64,000 bases of DNA from Spirochaetaceae bacterium. GTDB taxonomy: Bacteria; Myxococcota_A; UBA9160; UBA4427. The position numbers were made by a program, and so were the translations under genes. The DNA lies in contig JACKFD010000001.1 of NCBI GenBank assembly GCA_020632655.1, positions 62,001-126,000 on the forward strand, given 5' to 3'. Every line of letters starts with the position of its first letter. The first letter of the stretch is position 1. Below are positions 1-8,776 of the stretch, piece by piece. A model generated the notes under the pieces. The model searched no databases and was not told where the DNA came from. It saw only the letters and a program-made list of their open reading frames with translations.

Positions 1-249
1 CGAGAGCTCGTAGCCCGTCTGCCCTTCGCCGCCGCCGCCGATCTCCTTCAGGTCCATGCCCGCGCAGAAGGCCCGCCCCGCACCCGTCACGATCACGGCG
101 CGGATCTCGGGATCCGCCTCGAGGGCGGCCATCGTGTCGCCGATCGCGATCCGCAGCTCGGCGTTCAAGGCGTTCATCTGCTCCGGACGGTTCAGCGTGA
201 CGACGGCGATCGGCGCGTCGCGTTCGACCAGCAGGACGGGCTCGGACAT
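1..249 (-). CDS. Enoyl-CoA hydratase/isomerase (crotonase), N-terminal part
   Basis: Only the first 83 residues are in the window; the gene runs off the left edge. Residues 21-29 (RPEQMNALN) and the oxyanion-hole segment GAGRAFCAGMDL near residues 56-67 are the standard N-terminal crotonase motifs, so the product should act on an enoyl-CoA thioester in beta-oxidation-like chemistry. The ATG at 249 follows a GGAGGAG ribosome-binding site and lies 20 nt after the stop of the upstream SDR gene, so it is the third gene of a leftward SDR-SDR-crotonase operon. The exact substrate cannot be told from this fragment. Confidence 0.9.
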   Translation of the reverse strand, partial: MSEPVLLVERDAPIAVVTLNRPEQMNALNAELRIAIGDTMAALEADPEIRAVIVTGAGRAFCAGMDLKEIGGGGEGQTGYELS

Positions 250-269
250 GGAAGGACTCCTCCGGCGCC

Positions 270-1040
270 TCAGGCGTCGTGGGCGTTGATGGTGATGCCC
301 CCGTCGACGTGGAGCACCTCGCCGGTCACGAAGCTGGATCGATCGGAGCAGAGGTAGGCGACCGCGTCGGCGATCTCGTGGGGGCGGCCGAGACGACGCA
401 TCGCGTGCACGGCCTTCGTGCTCTCGACGATCTGCGGGTTGTCGGCGAAGTAGGCCGCGAGGCCGTCGGTCTCGATCCCACCGGGCGCGACGGAGTTGAC
501 GCGGATGCCGCGGGTCGCGAACTCGGCGGCGAGGGAGCGGGTGAGGGCGATGACCCCGCCCTTGGCCGCGGCGTAGGCGGCCTGTCGGACCTGACCCTTG
601 ATGCCGGACAGCGAGGAGATGTTCACGATCGCGCCGCCGCCCGTGGCGAGCATGGCCGGGATCTCGTGCTTGGCGCAGAGCCAGACGCCGGTCAGCGTGA
701 CCGCGAGGCAGCGGTCCCAGCGCGCGCGATCGAGCTCGGTCGAGGGCCGGAAGCCGGCACCGAGGGCGGCGTTGTTCGAGGCGCAGTCGAGACGGCCGAA
801 GCGTTCGAGGGTCGACGCGATCATGCGTTCGACGCTCGCCTCGTCCGCGACGTCGACCTCGATCGCGAGCGCCTCGAAGCCCTCGGCCTCGACGAGGGCG
901 GCCGTCTCCTTCGCGGCCTCGAAGTCGACGTCTGCGACGACGACCCGCGCGCCCTCGCGTCCGAAGACGAGGGCGGTCTCGCGGCCGATGCCGCGGCCAG
1001 CACCCGTCACCAGGCCGACCTTGTCCTCGAGCAGGCCCAT
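270..1040 (-). CDS. SDR-family NAD(P)-dependent oxidoreductase (classical, FabG-like)
   Basis: A 256-residue classical short-chain dehydrogenase. The Rossmann motif TGxxxGIG covers residues 12-19, Asp37 after beta-2 suggests NAD(H) preference, NNA is at 89-91, and the catalytic Ser143-Tyr156-Lys160 triad is intact. It probably oxidises a hydroxyacyl-CoA or an alcohol in the pathway of its neighbours. The start at 1040 gives the usual family length; the gene begins 14 nt after the stop of the preceding SDR and ends 20 nt before the crotonase, so co-transcription is likely. Substrate is not predictable. Confidence 0.93.
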   Translation of the reverse strand: MGLLEDKVGLVTGAGRGIGRETALVFGREGARVVVADVDFEAAKETAALVEAEGFEALAIEVDVADEASVERMIASTLERFGRLDCASNNAALGAGFRPSTELDRARWDRCLAVTLTGVWLCAKHEIPAMLATGGGAIVNISSLSGIKGQVRQAAYAAAKGGVIALTRSLAAEFATRGIRVNSVAPGGIETDGLAAYFADNPQIVESTKAVHAMRRLGRPHEIADAVAYLCSDRSSFVTGEVLHVDGGITINAHDA

Positions 1041-1054
1041 CGTCGTCCCGGCGC

Positions 1055-1933
1055 TCAAGCCTTGCCCGGCTTCGGCGGCGGCCAGCCCGGCACGAGGCCG
1101 CGCTTCTTGGCGAAGCTCGGCGCGTGGAAGGTCTCGCCGCTGCGCGAGCGACCTTCGTCGGTCGTCAGGATCCAGACGAGGGTCTGGGCCGGAACCTCGG
1201 GCGGCGCACCGTACGCGATCTGCTGCTGGTAGATCGGGTTGTCCGTGCCCATGCGCGCCATCTGCGCCTCGGTCGGGACGTAGCCCGGGTCGATGTTGTA
1301 GGCGCGGATGCCCTCCGCGTGGTGCTCGACGTGGATGAAGCCGGCCATGCGATGGAAGGCGCTCTTCGACGCACCGTACGCAAAGCCCCAGCCGCCTTCG
1401 CCGGTCTTGTGCGGCGGGTCGTACTGGCCCGCGTTCGAGGTCATGTTCACGACCGTGCCCGAGCCGCGACCCAGCATGTGCGTGAGCACGCGGCGCGTGA
1501 GGTGGAGCTGGCCGAAGAAGTTGCCTTCGAAGACCGCGTGCAGCTTGTCCTCCGGCAGCGTCATGAAGGGGTCCATCACGCCCGGTCCCTGGTAGATGCC
1601 GTTGTTGTAGAGGACGTCGATCCGGCCCCAGCGCGCGAGCGTCTCGTCCACCGCGGCGTCGAGGCTCGCGCGATCGAGCAGGTCGAGTCGCAGCGCGAGC
1701 GCCCGTCGCCCCCGCTTCTCGACGAGTGCTGCGGTCTCCTCGACCGATCCGGGCAGGGCCGTCTGCTCGCCCGCCTCGTCCGTCGAGGTCGCGTAGTCGT
1801 GGGTCTCGCCCGCGCGCAGCGTCCGCGCCGTCACGACGACGTCGTAGCCCGCGTCGGCGAGAGCGAGGGCGCCGGCCTTCCCGATGCCGCGGCTCGCACC
1901 GGTGACGAAGGCGACGGGGGCGGGCTCGGTCAT
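1055..1933 (-). CDS. SDR-family oxidoreductase
   Basis: A 292-residue SDR with the cofactor motif TGASRGIG at residues 11-18 and a Tyr-x-x-x-Lys site (YGASK) in the expected region. It differs from the neighbouring SDR by an insertion after beta-2 that is rich in Glu, Thr and Ala. The ATG at 1933 is preferred because the Rossmann motif then falls at its normal distance; an in-frame start at 2038 would add 35 low-complexity Arg/Pro residues. It is the first gene of the leftward operon and is divergent from the acetoacetate-decarboxylase-like gene across about 217 bp that should hold both promoters. Substrate unknown. Confidence 0.9.
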   Translation of the reverse strand: MTEPAPVAFVTGASRGIGKAGALALADAGYDVVVTARTLRAGETHDYATSTDEAGEQTALPGSVEETAALVEKRGRRALALRLDLLDRASLDAAVDETLARWGRIDVLYNNGIYQGPGVMDPFMTLPEDKLHAVFEGNFFGQLHLTRRVLTHMLGRGSGTVVNMTSNAGQYDPPHKTGEGGWGFAYGASKSAFHRMAGFIHVEHHAEGIRAYNIDPGYVPTEAQMARMGTDNPIYQQQIAYGAPPEVPAQTLVWILTTDEGRSRSGETFHAPSFAKKRGLVPGWPPPKPGKA

Positions 1934-2150
1934 GCGGGGCTCCTGACGTGCGGACCCCGTCGGGCGGTCCGGTCGGGGCGCGGGCGCCGCGACGCGTTGG
2001 GCGCGCGAAGATACCCCCCGCGAAGGGCGCGCGTCCACAGCGCGCAGGACCTCGTGACCCTGCGAATCGCGCGGGACGCACCGACGGCGACCCGCTTCGT
2101 CTAGACTCGCCGGGCGCGATCGGGACGCGCGGAGAAGTCATCGGAATCGG

Positions 2151-2951
2151 ATGGGACGCGTCCGCTACGCACGCAGTGCGCTCGACCTCGAGCGCGTCGA
2201 GACCGCCGGGCAGGACGGCGGCGAGCTTCGCTATCGCCTGCTGCACGCGGTGTACGAGAGCGATGCGGAGGTCGTGCAGGCCGTCGTCCCGCGACCGCTC
2301 GAGCCGCTCGTGCAGCCGGAGCTGCGGCTGGCGTTCCTCGAGACGACGCGAATCGACCCGGCTGGCCACTCGCGCGTCGCGCGGGCGGCCGTCTTCGGGG
2401 TGCACGTCGAATACGACGGGCTGCGCGGCTGCTACCCGATCACGATGCCCACGGCGCCCGAGCAGGCGGTGCTCGCGGGTCGTGAACGCTTCGGCGAGCC
2501 GCGCAAGCTCGCGGAGGTCGTGCTCGAGGTCGAGGCCGATCGTGGACGCGTCGCCGCCAGCGCCACCCGCCACGGGGTCCGCTTCCTCGCCGCGACCGGC
2601 GAGCGCGAGGTCGAGCTCGAGCCGCAGGAAGAGATCGAACGCCTCTTCTGTTTCAAGGCCTTTCCCGACGCGGTCTCGGGGGCTGCGCTCGACGGCGATC
2701 CGCGCCTCGTCCGGATCGAACGACGGCGACGCCCGCAGCGGCGCTGGGCCATGCGGGGCGGGCTCGAGCTCGGGGAGTCGCTCTTCGATCCTGTCGCGGA
2801 CCTGCCCGTGCGGCGACTCGTCGCCTTCGAGTACGAAGAGGGGCGGCTCGTCGTCACGGCGCGCGATCTGCGTCCGGTGCCGACGGCGTGGCTGCGGCCC
2901 TTCCTGCATCAGCGGTACGATGCGCCGGAGGTCGTGGGCGTCGAGGTCTGA
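2151..2951 (+). CDS. Acetoacetate decarboxylase-like protein
   Basis: A 266-residue protein resembling the acetoacetate decarboxylase family. The recognisable core is a reactive-lysine-like segment (GEPRKLAEV, near residue 119) preceded by an AGRERF stretch, which parallels the PKK segment holding the Schiff-base lysine in true decarboxylases. Family members decarboxylate or cyclise beta-keto acids and many are uncharacterised. It is followed 40 nt later by an EthD-domain gene on the same strand. The start is the first ATG after the divergent gap. The fold assignment is reasonable; the reaction is not known. Confidence 0.7.
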   Translation: MGRVRYARSALDLERVETAGQDGGELRYRLLHAVYESDAEVVQAVVPRPLEPLVQPELRLAFLETTRIDPAGHSRVARAAVFGVHVEYDGLRGCYPITMPTAPEQAVLAGRERFGEPRKLAEVVLEVEADRGRVAASATRHGVRFLAATGEREVELEPQEEIERLFCFKAFPDAVSGAALDGDPRLVRIERRRRPQRRWAMRGGLELGESLFDPVADLPVRRLVAFEYEEGRLVVTARDLRPVPTAWLRPFLHQRYDAPEVVGVEV

Positions 2952-2991
2952 CGCGCGCGGGCGAGGACGGATTCGAGGAGGGGGGTCGGCG

Positions 2992-3675
2992 ATGCAGAAA
3001 CTCTTCTACCTGCTGCGGGACGGACGGAATCCCGACGGCGATGCGCTGCGCCGCACGCTCTGCGGACAGGCGGCGGCGCGGATGCGCGAGTCGGGGGCGC
3101 GAGAGATCACGATCTTCGCGAGCGACTCCGACGTCGCGGCGGGCAAGCCCATGCTCCAGGTCGATCCACCGATCTGCGGGATGGTCTCCTTCTGGCTCGA
3201 GGACGCCGCCGATCGCGGTCCGTCGGAGGCGGCGCTCTCGGACTGCGTCGAGCGGATCGACGGCTACCTCGTCGTCGAGTCGCGGCCGGTCGTGCATGCC
3301 ATGCCGACGGGTCGGCGCACGCCGGGCATGAAGCAGATCTCGTGCATCACGAAGCGTCCCGACATCAGTCGGGAGGAGTTCATCCGGATCTGGCACGGCG
3401 ACCATCGCAGGGTCGCGATCGAGACCCAGTCGACCTTCGGCTACGTGCGCAACGAGATCTTCCGGCCGCTCACGCCCGACGCCCCCATGCAATGGGACGC
3501 CTTCGTCGAGGAGTCCTTCCCGATCGAGGCGCTCACGAGCCCGCTCGCCTTCTACGACGCCACGACGGAGGCCGCCTATCAGGCGAATTTCGAGCGCATG
3601 ATGGAAAGCTGCGCGCGCTTCCTCGACCACGGGCCGATCGAGGTCGTCTTCGTCTCGGAGTACCACCTGGGCTGA
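2992..3675 (+). CDS. EthD-domain protein
   Basis: A 227-residue soluble protein with an EthD-like (dimeric alpha-beta barrel) segment. The clearest part is around residues 110-145, where a TKRPDISREEF/WHGDHR pattern matches the usual xRxPgxSxeeFxxyWxxxH motif. The first half looks like a diverged second ferredoxin-like repeat, as in two-domain EthD proteins of steroid or polyketide gene clusters. There is no signal peptide. It lies 40 nt after the decarboxylase-like gene and probably forms an operon with it. EthD proteins range from small cyclases to accessory proteins of unknown role, so no reaction is assigned. Confidence 0.75.
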   Translation: MQKLFYLLRDGRNPDGDALRRTLCGQAAARMRESGAREITIFASDSDVAAGKPMLQVDPPICGMVSFWLEDAADRGPSEAALSDCVERIDGYLVVESRPVVHAMPTGRRTPGMKQISCITKRPDISREEFIRIWHGDHRRVAIETQSTFGYVRNEIFRPLTPDAPMQWDAFVEESFPIEALTSPLAFYDATTEAAYQANFERMMESCARFLDHGPIEVVFVSEYHLG

Positions 3676-3708
3676 ACGACCGCCGTCGGGGAGGCGGGCG
3701 CGTCGAGC

Positions 3709-5280
3709 TCAAGAGTCGAAGGTCATCGGCGCCGCCGCCCCGGTCGGCTCCCCGTCGGGTGGGCGCGCGATCCGCGCCCGGTAGTCCGCGAGCGAGCGGA
3801 AATACGCCGCCTGCGCGTCCACCAGCTGTCGGGCGGCCGTCGCGGCCTGTACCTCGCGGATGTTGACGTCGATCAGGTTGCTGAGGCCCGAGGCGAAACG
3901 CCGGGCCTCGGCGTCGCGCAGGGTCTCGGCGAGGCGCACGTTCTCGCGCGCCTGCAGCGTCTGGTCGAAGGCGGCCTCGAGGGATTCGAGGGCCTGGAGG
4001 GCGTCGGCGATCACGCGGTCCCGGGCGAGGCGGAGGCGTGCGTCGATGCGCGCGATGCGCGCGCTCGCGGCGGCCTTGCGACCGCGGGCCTCGCGCAGCT
4101 GGATCGGCATCTCGAAGGCGAGCAATGCCTTGAGCTCGGTGGAGCTGCGGGGGGAACCGGATCGGCTGCCCGTCTCGTCGATGCCCGAGCGCGACGCGCC
4201 GAGGTCCTGTGCGCCTTCGACGCGGACGTCGAGGCCGGGCAGCAGCTGGTTGCGGGCGAGGGCGAGATCGACCGCGAGGCGGTCGCGGTCGAGGCCGAGC
4301 TGGCGCAGCAGGGGATGATCGCGCCGCGCGTGATCGAGGTCGGACTCCACGCCCAGACGGTCGATCGGCTGCTCGTCGGGAAAGGCGCGCGGCAGGCGAT
4401 CGGATCCCGGGCGTCGGGGCTCGCCCGCGTCGTCCCGCCAATAGATCGAGAGCCGGATCGCGGCCTGCTCGAAGTCGCGCCGGGCGCCACGCAGGGTCGA
4501 CTCGCGCTCGACGATCAGACGCTGGTTGTCGGTCAGGTCGATGCGCGGCTCGGCCCCCCGTTCGACGCGTCCGGCGATCTGGGACTGGCGCTCGCGGGCG
4601 ATCGCGAGGAGCTGGGACGCGATCTCGAGTCGGCGACCGGCGGCCACCCAGTCCCAGTAGGCGACGGCCGCCGCGCGCTCGATCTCGATCCGTTCGAGCT
4701 CGATCTCGGGCGTCATGCGCTGGAGGTCGATGCGCGCCCGCTCGATCTTCGCCCGCGCGGGGTCGGTCGCACCATCGCGCAGCAGCGGCAGCTCGAGTCC
4801 GGCCCGCAGCTCGCCGTCCCCATCCGTGAGGCGGCCGCTCTCGTAGGAGGGCACGTCGCCCGCGCCGATCCGGTAGCCGCCGTAGAGTCGCGCGCCGTAC
4901 GCCCGCGTCGGGATCTCGAGGGTCGCGTTCGCTGCCCGGCTCTCGTAGTAGCCGAGCGGGCGCATGTCGCCTTCGAAGCCGAGTCGCATGTCGAAGCCGC
5001 CGCGCGCCGCGAGCAGCTCGCCGTGGCGGGCCTGCTGCTCCGCGCGCAACGCGATCAGCACCGGGAAATGCAGCGCCACCGAGGCCTCGACCTCGGCGAG
5101 CGAGAGCGCGGGCTCGTTCGCACCCGCCGGTCCCGGTACGAGCTCGGAGCGGAGCGCGCTCGCCTTCGACCGCTCGGCGACGAGCGGGGCGAGGGGCTCC
5201 GTCGCGCCTGACGGCTCGGCGACGAAGGCGAGACCGAGCACGAGGGTCGCCAGCGGGTCGACCCGCCGTCGATCGGTCAT
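3709..5280 (-). CDS. TolC-family outer membrane efflux protein
   Basis: A 523-residue protein with an N-terminal hydrophobic segment ending near an Ala-Thr-Glu cleavage region, followed by long Ala/Arg/Glu/Leu-rich heptad helices in two similar halves, the standard TolC architecture. It should form the trimeric outer-membrane duct of a tripartite exporter. The ATG at 5280 overlaps the TGA of the HlyD-type gene (ATGA), so the two are translationally coupled. It is the last gene of the Usp-ABC-HlyD-TolC set. A longer in-frame reading exists upstream but lies inside hlyD. Confidence 0.9.
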   Translation of the reverse strand: MTDRRRVDPLATLVLGLAFVAEPSGATEPLAPLVAERSKASALRSELVPGPAGANEPALSLAEVEASVALHFPVLIALRAEQQARHGELLAARGGFDMRLGFEGDMRPLGYYESRAANATLEIPTRAYGARLYGGYRIGAGDVPSYESGRLTDGDGELRAGLELPLLRDGATDPARAKIERARIDLQRMTPEIELERIEIERAAAVAYWDWVAAGRRLEIASQLLAIARERQSQIAGRVERGAEPRIDLTDNQRLIVERESTLRGARRDFEQAAIRLSIYWRDDAGEPRRPGSDRLPRAFPDEQPIDRLGVESDLDHARRDHPLLRQLGLDRDRLAVDLALARNQLLPGLDVRVEGAQDLGASRSGIDETGSRSGSPRSSTELKALLAFEMPIQLREARGRKAAASARIARIDARLRLARDRVIADALQALESLEAAFDQTLQARENVRLAETLRDAEARRFASGLSNLIDVNIREVQAATAARQLVDAQAAYFRSLADYRARIARPPDGEPTGAAAPMTFDS

Positions 5281-6632
5281 TTCGGTGTCTCCACGAGACC
5301 GCCCTTCGTCGGGGCCTCGTCGAGGGCGACGCTGGGCGGGAAGCCGTTGGCCTGACGCCAGAGCTCGTAGCCGAGACTCACGCGATCGAGCAACACGAAG
5401 CCCTTGGCCCGCACACCCTGTCGCAGGAAGCGCGGCTCGGGCCACGGGGCGTCGGCCTCGTCGGGGACGACCAGCAGACGGAATCGGCCGCGTCCGTCGT
5501 CGCTCGGGTCGACGAGTGCGACCCGTCCGCCGAAGGTCCCGACCGCGACCGAAGGCCAGCCGGCGAACTGGACGGCGGGCCAGCCCTCGAATTGCAGCCG
5601 GACGGCGCGTCCCTCCTCGACCAGCGGCACGTGGTTGCCGTCGACCCAGAGCTCGACCGCGCGACTCTCCGTGTCGGGGATCAACGAGACGAGGGGGTCG
5701 CCCGACTTCACGAGCTCCGCGCCGGGGGCGGCGAAGACGCGGAAGACCGTGCCGGCCCGGGGCGCGGTGATGAGCTGCGTGCTCTGCTGGGCGATGCGCG
5801 TCTCGAGGCTGGCGATGCGCTCACGCAGGGCGGAGCGCTCGACGTTCGCCGACTCGCGCTGCGCTCGGGCGGACTCGATCTCGGCGGTCGCGCGGGTGTC
5901 GATCCGGCCGAGCTCGGAGCGCGTCGCGGCCTCGTCGTTGCGCGCGGCCTCGAGGGCCTGCTGCGCCTGGGCGACCTTCGCGCGGGCCTCTTCGTGCACG
6001 CGCCGCGCGACCTCGAACTCGAGCTCCGAGACGAGGCCGTCGCGGACGAGCTCGCTCTGGCGGCGATGGTTGAGGTCGGCCTGCTCCGCGGCGGCACGCG
6101 CGCCCGCGAGCCCGTGCTCGGCCGAGCGGGTCGAGGCGACGGCGACCTCGACCTGGCTGCGTGCGGCGTCGATGGCGAGCTCCCGGGCGCGTGCGAGCGC
6201 CTCGACCTGTTTGTCGTAGACGGCGATGCGCTCCTCTGCGGCGTCGAGCTGGCTGGCCAGGGCCTGTCGCTGGGAATCGAGTCGGTCGAGGATCGAGGGA
6301 TCGTTGTCGACGATCTCGACGAGCCGGTCGCCCGCCTCGACGCGCGAGCCCTCGACGACCCAGGCGTGTCGCACGCGGCCGTCGACCGGGGCGGCGATCG
6401 TCTGGATCCGGTCGAAGGGCGCGAAGGCGGCGACGCGACCGGTGCCCGGGATGTTCTGCTGCCAGGGGACGATCCAGAGGCCGACGAAGATCAGGACGAG
6501 CAGCGCGCCCAGCAGGCGTGCGAGCACGCGGAGCGCGTGGGGCCCCTCGACCTGGTGCAGCGCCGTGAGGGCGTGTCCCGGAGCCCGTCCGGGCGCCGTC
6601 GACGCGTCGTCTACGTGGATGGGCGTGGTCAT
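5277..6632 (-). CDS. HlyD-family periplasmic adaptor (membrane fusion protein)
   Basis: A 451-residue adaptor: a short cytoplasmic N-terminus, one transmembrane helix around residues 35-57, a lipoyl/barrel-sandwich half (IAAPVDGRV at about residue 77), a long Ala/Glu/Arg-rich coiled-coil hairpin, then the returning half (APRAGTVFRVF) and beta-barrel domain. It should bridge the inner-membrane ABC protein to TolC. The gene starts with ATG overlapping the stop of the ABC gene (6629-6632) and its own stop overlaps the tolC start, giving tight ABC-hlyD-tolC coupling. This arrangement is typical of type I secretion or efflux units. Confidence 0.92.
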   Translation of the reverse strand: MTTPIHVDDASTAPGRAPGHALTALHQVEGPHALRVLARLLGALLVLIFVGLWIVPWQQNIPGTGRVAAFAPFDRIQTIAAPVDGRVRHAWVVEGSRVEAGDRLVEIVDNDPSILDRLDSQRQALASQLDAAEERIAVYDKQVEALARARELAIDAARSQVEVAVASTRSAEHGLAGARAAAEQADLNHRRQSELVRDGLVSELEFEVARRVHEEARAKVAQAQQALEAARNDEAATRSELGRIDTRATAEIESARAQRESANVERSALRERIASLETRIAQQSTQLITAPRAGTVFRVFAAPGAELVKSGDPLVSLIPDTESRAVELWVDGNHVPLVEEGRAVRLQFEGWPAVQFAGWPSVAVGTFGGRVALVDPSDDGRGRFRLLVVPDEADAPWPEPRFLRQGVRAKGFVLLDRVSLGYELWRQANGFPPSVALDEAPTKGGLVETPK

Positions 6633-8776
6633 CGTCCCTCCCCAGCGTCTGCCCCGGGCCGTGGATCGACGCGTGCGTCGTTCGGGTCGGTCGCGAGCCG
6701 GATCACGCGCCCGCAGCGTTCGAGCACGTCCTCGCGGGCCGAGGCGACGACGAGCGTCCAGGGCGCGTCGGGCGCGAAGAGCGCGTCGAGCACCCGTTCT
6801 CGCGCCTCGCCCTCGAGCTCCGACAGCTCGCCGTCGACGATCAGCAGGCGCGGTCGCGCGAGGCAGGCGCGCGCGAACATCAGCCTCGCGATCTGGCTTC
6901 GGGAGAGCGGGACGCCGTGGGTCGAGACGCGTGTGCGCAGCCCCTGCGGCAATCGCCGGATCTCGTCCAGCAGGCCCACGCGTTCGAGCGCGCGCTCCAC
7001 GTCGTCGAGCGGGGCCTGCTCGCGCGCGATGCGCAGGTTGTCGAGCACGCTGCCGGAGAAGATCTCGGGCTCGCGCAGGCAGAAGACCTCCTCGCGCAGG
7101 CTCGCGAGATCGAGCTCGCGGAGGTCGTCTCCGTCGATCTCGACGTAGCCACGCGTGGGCGCCCGCAGCCCGCCGAGCAGGTCGACGAGCGTGCTCTTGC
7201 CCGAGGCCGATGGACCGACGAGGGCCATGCGCTCGCCCGACTCGATGCGCAGGTCCGGGAAGCGGATCGCGGTCCCGTCGCTCCAGGCGTGGCCAAGGCC
7301 CGTGGTCGCGATCGCCGCGCCGCCGCCGAGTCGGGCCCGGTCGCGACTGCGACCGCCCTCGCGCTCGACGGGCAGGTCGAAGAGCGAGCCGACCTTCTCG
7401 GCGGCGGCCAGCACGTCGTAGAAGCTCTCGAGCTGCTTGCCGAGACGCGCGAAGCCGGCCACGACGGCGGAGACGATGATCTCGGAGGCGACCAGCTGGC
7501 CGAGGGTGAGCTCGCCCGAGACGACGAGGAAGCCGCCGAGGGCGAGCACGAGCGTATTCACGAGGGCCTGCAGGCCGAGGGCCGCGACGAGCTGGCGCAG
7601 CACGATCCGATAGTGACGCCGTCGCGCCTCGACCCAGCCCGTCGCCAGGGCGTCCGCGCGGGTGAGCGCGTGGCTGCGTCCCGAGCGGCCCCGGAACGCC
7701 GCCGCGTGTCGCGCGAGCTCTTCGAGCCACTCGGCCAGCGCGTACTTCGCGCTCGACTCGTGCAGCGCCGTCCCCGGCGCGCCGCGTCCCAGGCCGAAGA
7801 CCACGCCCGCCATCGCCGCGACCAGCACGACGGAGAGGCCGAGCATCAGCGGGTGATAGAAGGAGAGGATCAGCAGCCCCGTCGCCGTCTGCAGCACGAC
7901 CGCCGATCCCTCGAGCAGGAGCCGCGAGCCGGTCTTCTGGAGCGTGAGCAGGTCGAAGAAGCGGTTGACGCGCTCGGGTCCGTAATGCGAGGCGAACGCC
8001 CCCGCCCGGACCCGGGGCAATCGCTCGGCGAGATCGACGGAGGTCCGCACGAAGAGCCTTCGCTGGAACATCTCGGCGAGGAAGGCCTGGAAGGCCGAGA
8101 GCGACGCGGCGAAGGCCAGCCCGATGAAGAGCAGGAAGGCGAGCACGACGACGGGCTGGACGAGACCACCGAAGGCGACGGAGTTCACGAGCTGCTGTAC
8201 CGCCACCGGAACGGCCAGGCTCATCAATCCGATCAGCACGGCGTACAGGACGATCGCGACGATGTCGGCGCGGTCCGGGCGGGCGAAGGCGAGGACCCGC
8301 TCGAAGGCCGTCGGTCCATCGCCCTGTGCTTCGCGGGGCGCCGGGGCCACCGCCCGGAGCAGCAGCCAGCCCGTCGGCGTCCCGGCATCCGGCAGCGCGA
8401 GCCGCTCGGCGAGGGCGGGGGCGGTGAGCGGCTCCCCGGTCGCGGTGGGAAAGCAGAGGATCGGGCGATCGCGCCCGTCGGCGACGACGGCGGTCCAGCC
8501 GCTCCGCGGGCTGAAAGCGACGAGCGGCGCGTCCCGACGCGCGTTCTCGCAGACGGCCGCGGGCGAGAGCTCGACCTCGCGCACCACGAAGCCCGCCGCG
8601 CGTCCGGCCCGGGCGAGCCCCTCGCGCCAATCGGCCGCGCCCTCCGCCAGCTCGTGCAGACGATCGGGAAGCGGCGTGTGATCGACGCCGGCTGTCCGAC
8701 GCAGGGCCGCGATCAGACCCGCCGTGGGTCGGACGTCCGCGTCCAGAGCGATCGGGTCGCTCGCTTCCGATTTCAA
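6629..8776 (-). CDS. ABC exporter (permease-ATPase fusion) with degenerate nucleotide-binding domain
   Basis: A 715-residue type I secretion-like ABC protein: a 150-residue N-terminal soluble domain resembling a degenerate C39-peptidase-like domain (no Cys-His pair evident), a six-helix membrane domain, then an ATPase domain from about residue 500. Walker A is intact (GPSASGKST, 521-529), but the Q-loop Gln is Arg568, the signature is LSRSQ (624-628), the residue after the Walker B Asp648 is Gly649 instead of Glu, and the H-loop His is Ser679. ATP hydrolysis is therefore doubtful. The likely start is a TTG overlapping the usp stop (TTGA). It is flanked by usp and hlyD. Confidence 0.88.
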   Translation of the reverse strand: MKSEASDPIALDADVRPTAGLIAALRRTAGVDHTPLPDRLHELAEGAADWREGLARAGRAAGFVVREVELSPAAVCENARRDAPLVAFSPRSGWTAVVADGRDRPILCFPTATGEPLTAPALAERLALPDAGTPTGWLLLRAVAPAPREAQGDGPTAFERVLAFARPDRADIVAIVLYAVLIGLMSLAVPVAVQQLVNSVAFGGLVQPVVVLAFLLFIGLAFAASLSAFQAFLAEMFQRRLFVRTSVDLAERLPRVRAGAFASHYGPERVNRFFDLLTLQKTGSRLLLEGSAVVLQTATGLLILSFYHPLMLGLSVVLVAAMAGVVFGLGRGAPGTALHESSAKYALAEWLEELARHAAAFRGRSGRSHALTRADALATGWVEARRRHYRIVLRQLVAALGLQALVNTLVLALGGFLVVSGELTLGQLVASEIIVSAVVAGFARLGKQLESFYDVLAAAEKVGSLFDLPVEREGGRSRDRARLGGGAAIATTGLGHAWSDGTAIRFPDLRIESGERMALVGPSASGKSTLVDLLGGLRAPTRGYVEIDGDDLRELDLASLREEVFCLREPEIFSGSVLDNLRIAREQAPLDDVERALERVGLLDEIRRLPQGLRTRVSTHGVPLSRSQIARLMFARACLARPRLLIVDGELSELEGEARERVLDALFAPDAPWTLVVASAREDVLERCGRVIRLATDPNDARVDPRPGADAGEGR

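Noticed and set aside
1948..3675. Single long rightward reading from 1948 through both the decarboxylase-like and EthD genes
   Set aside because: Its first part is Arg/Ser-rich shadow; the two genes have their own starts at 2151 and 2992 in different frames.
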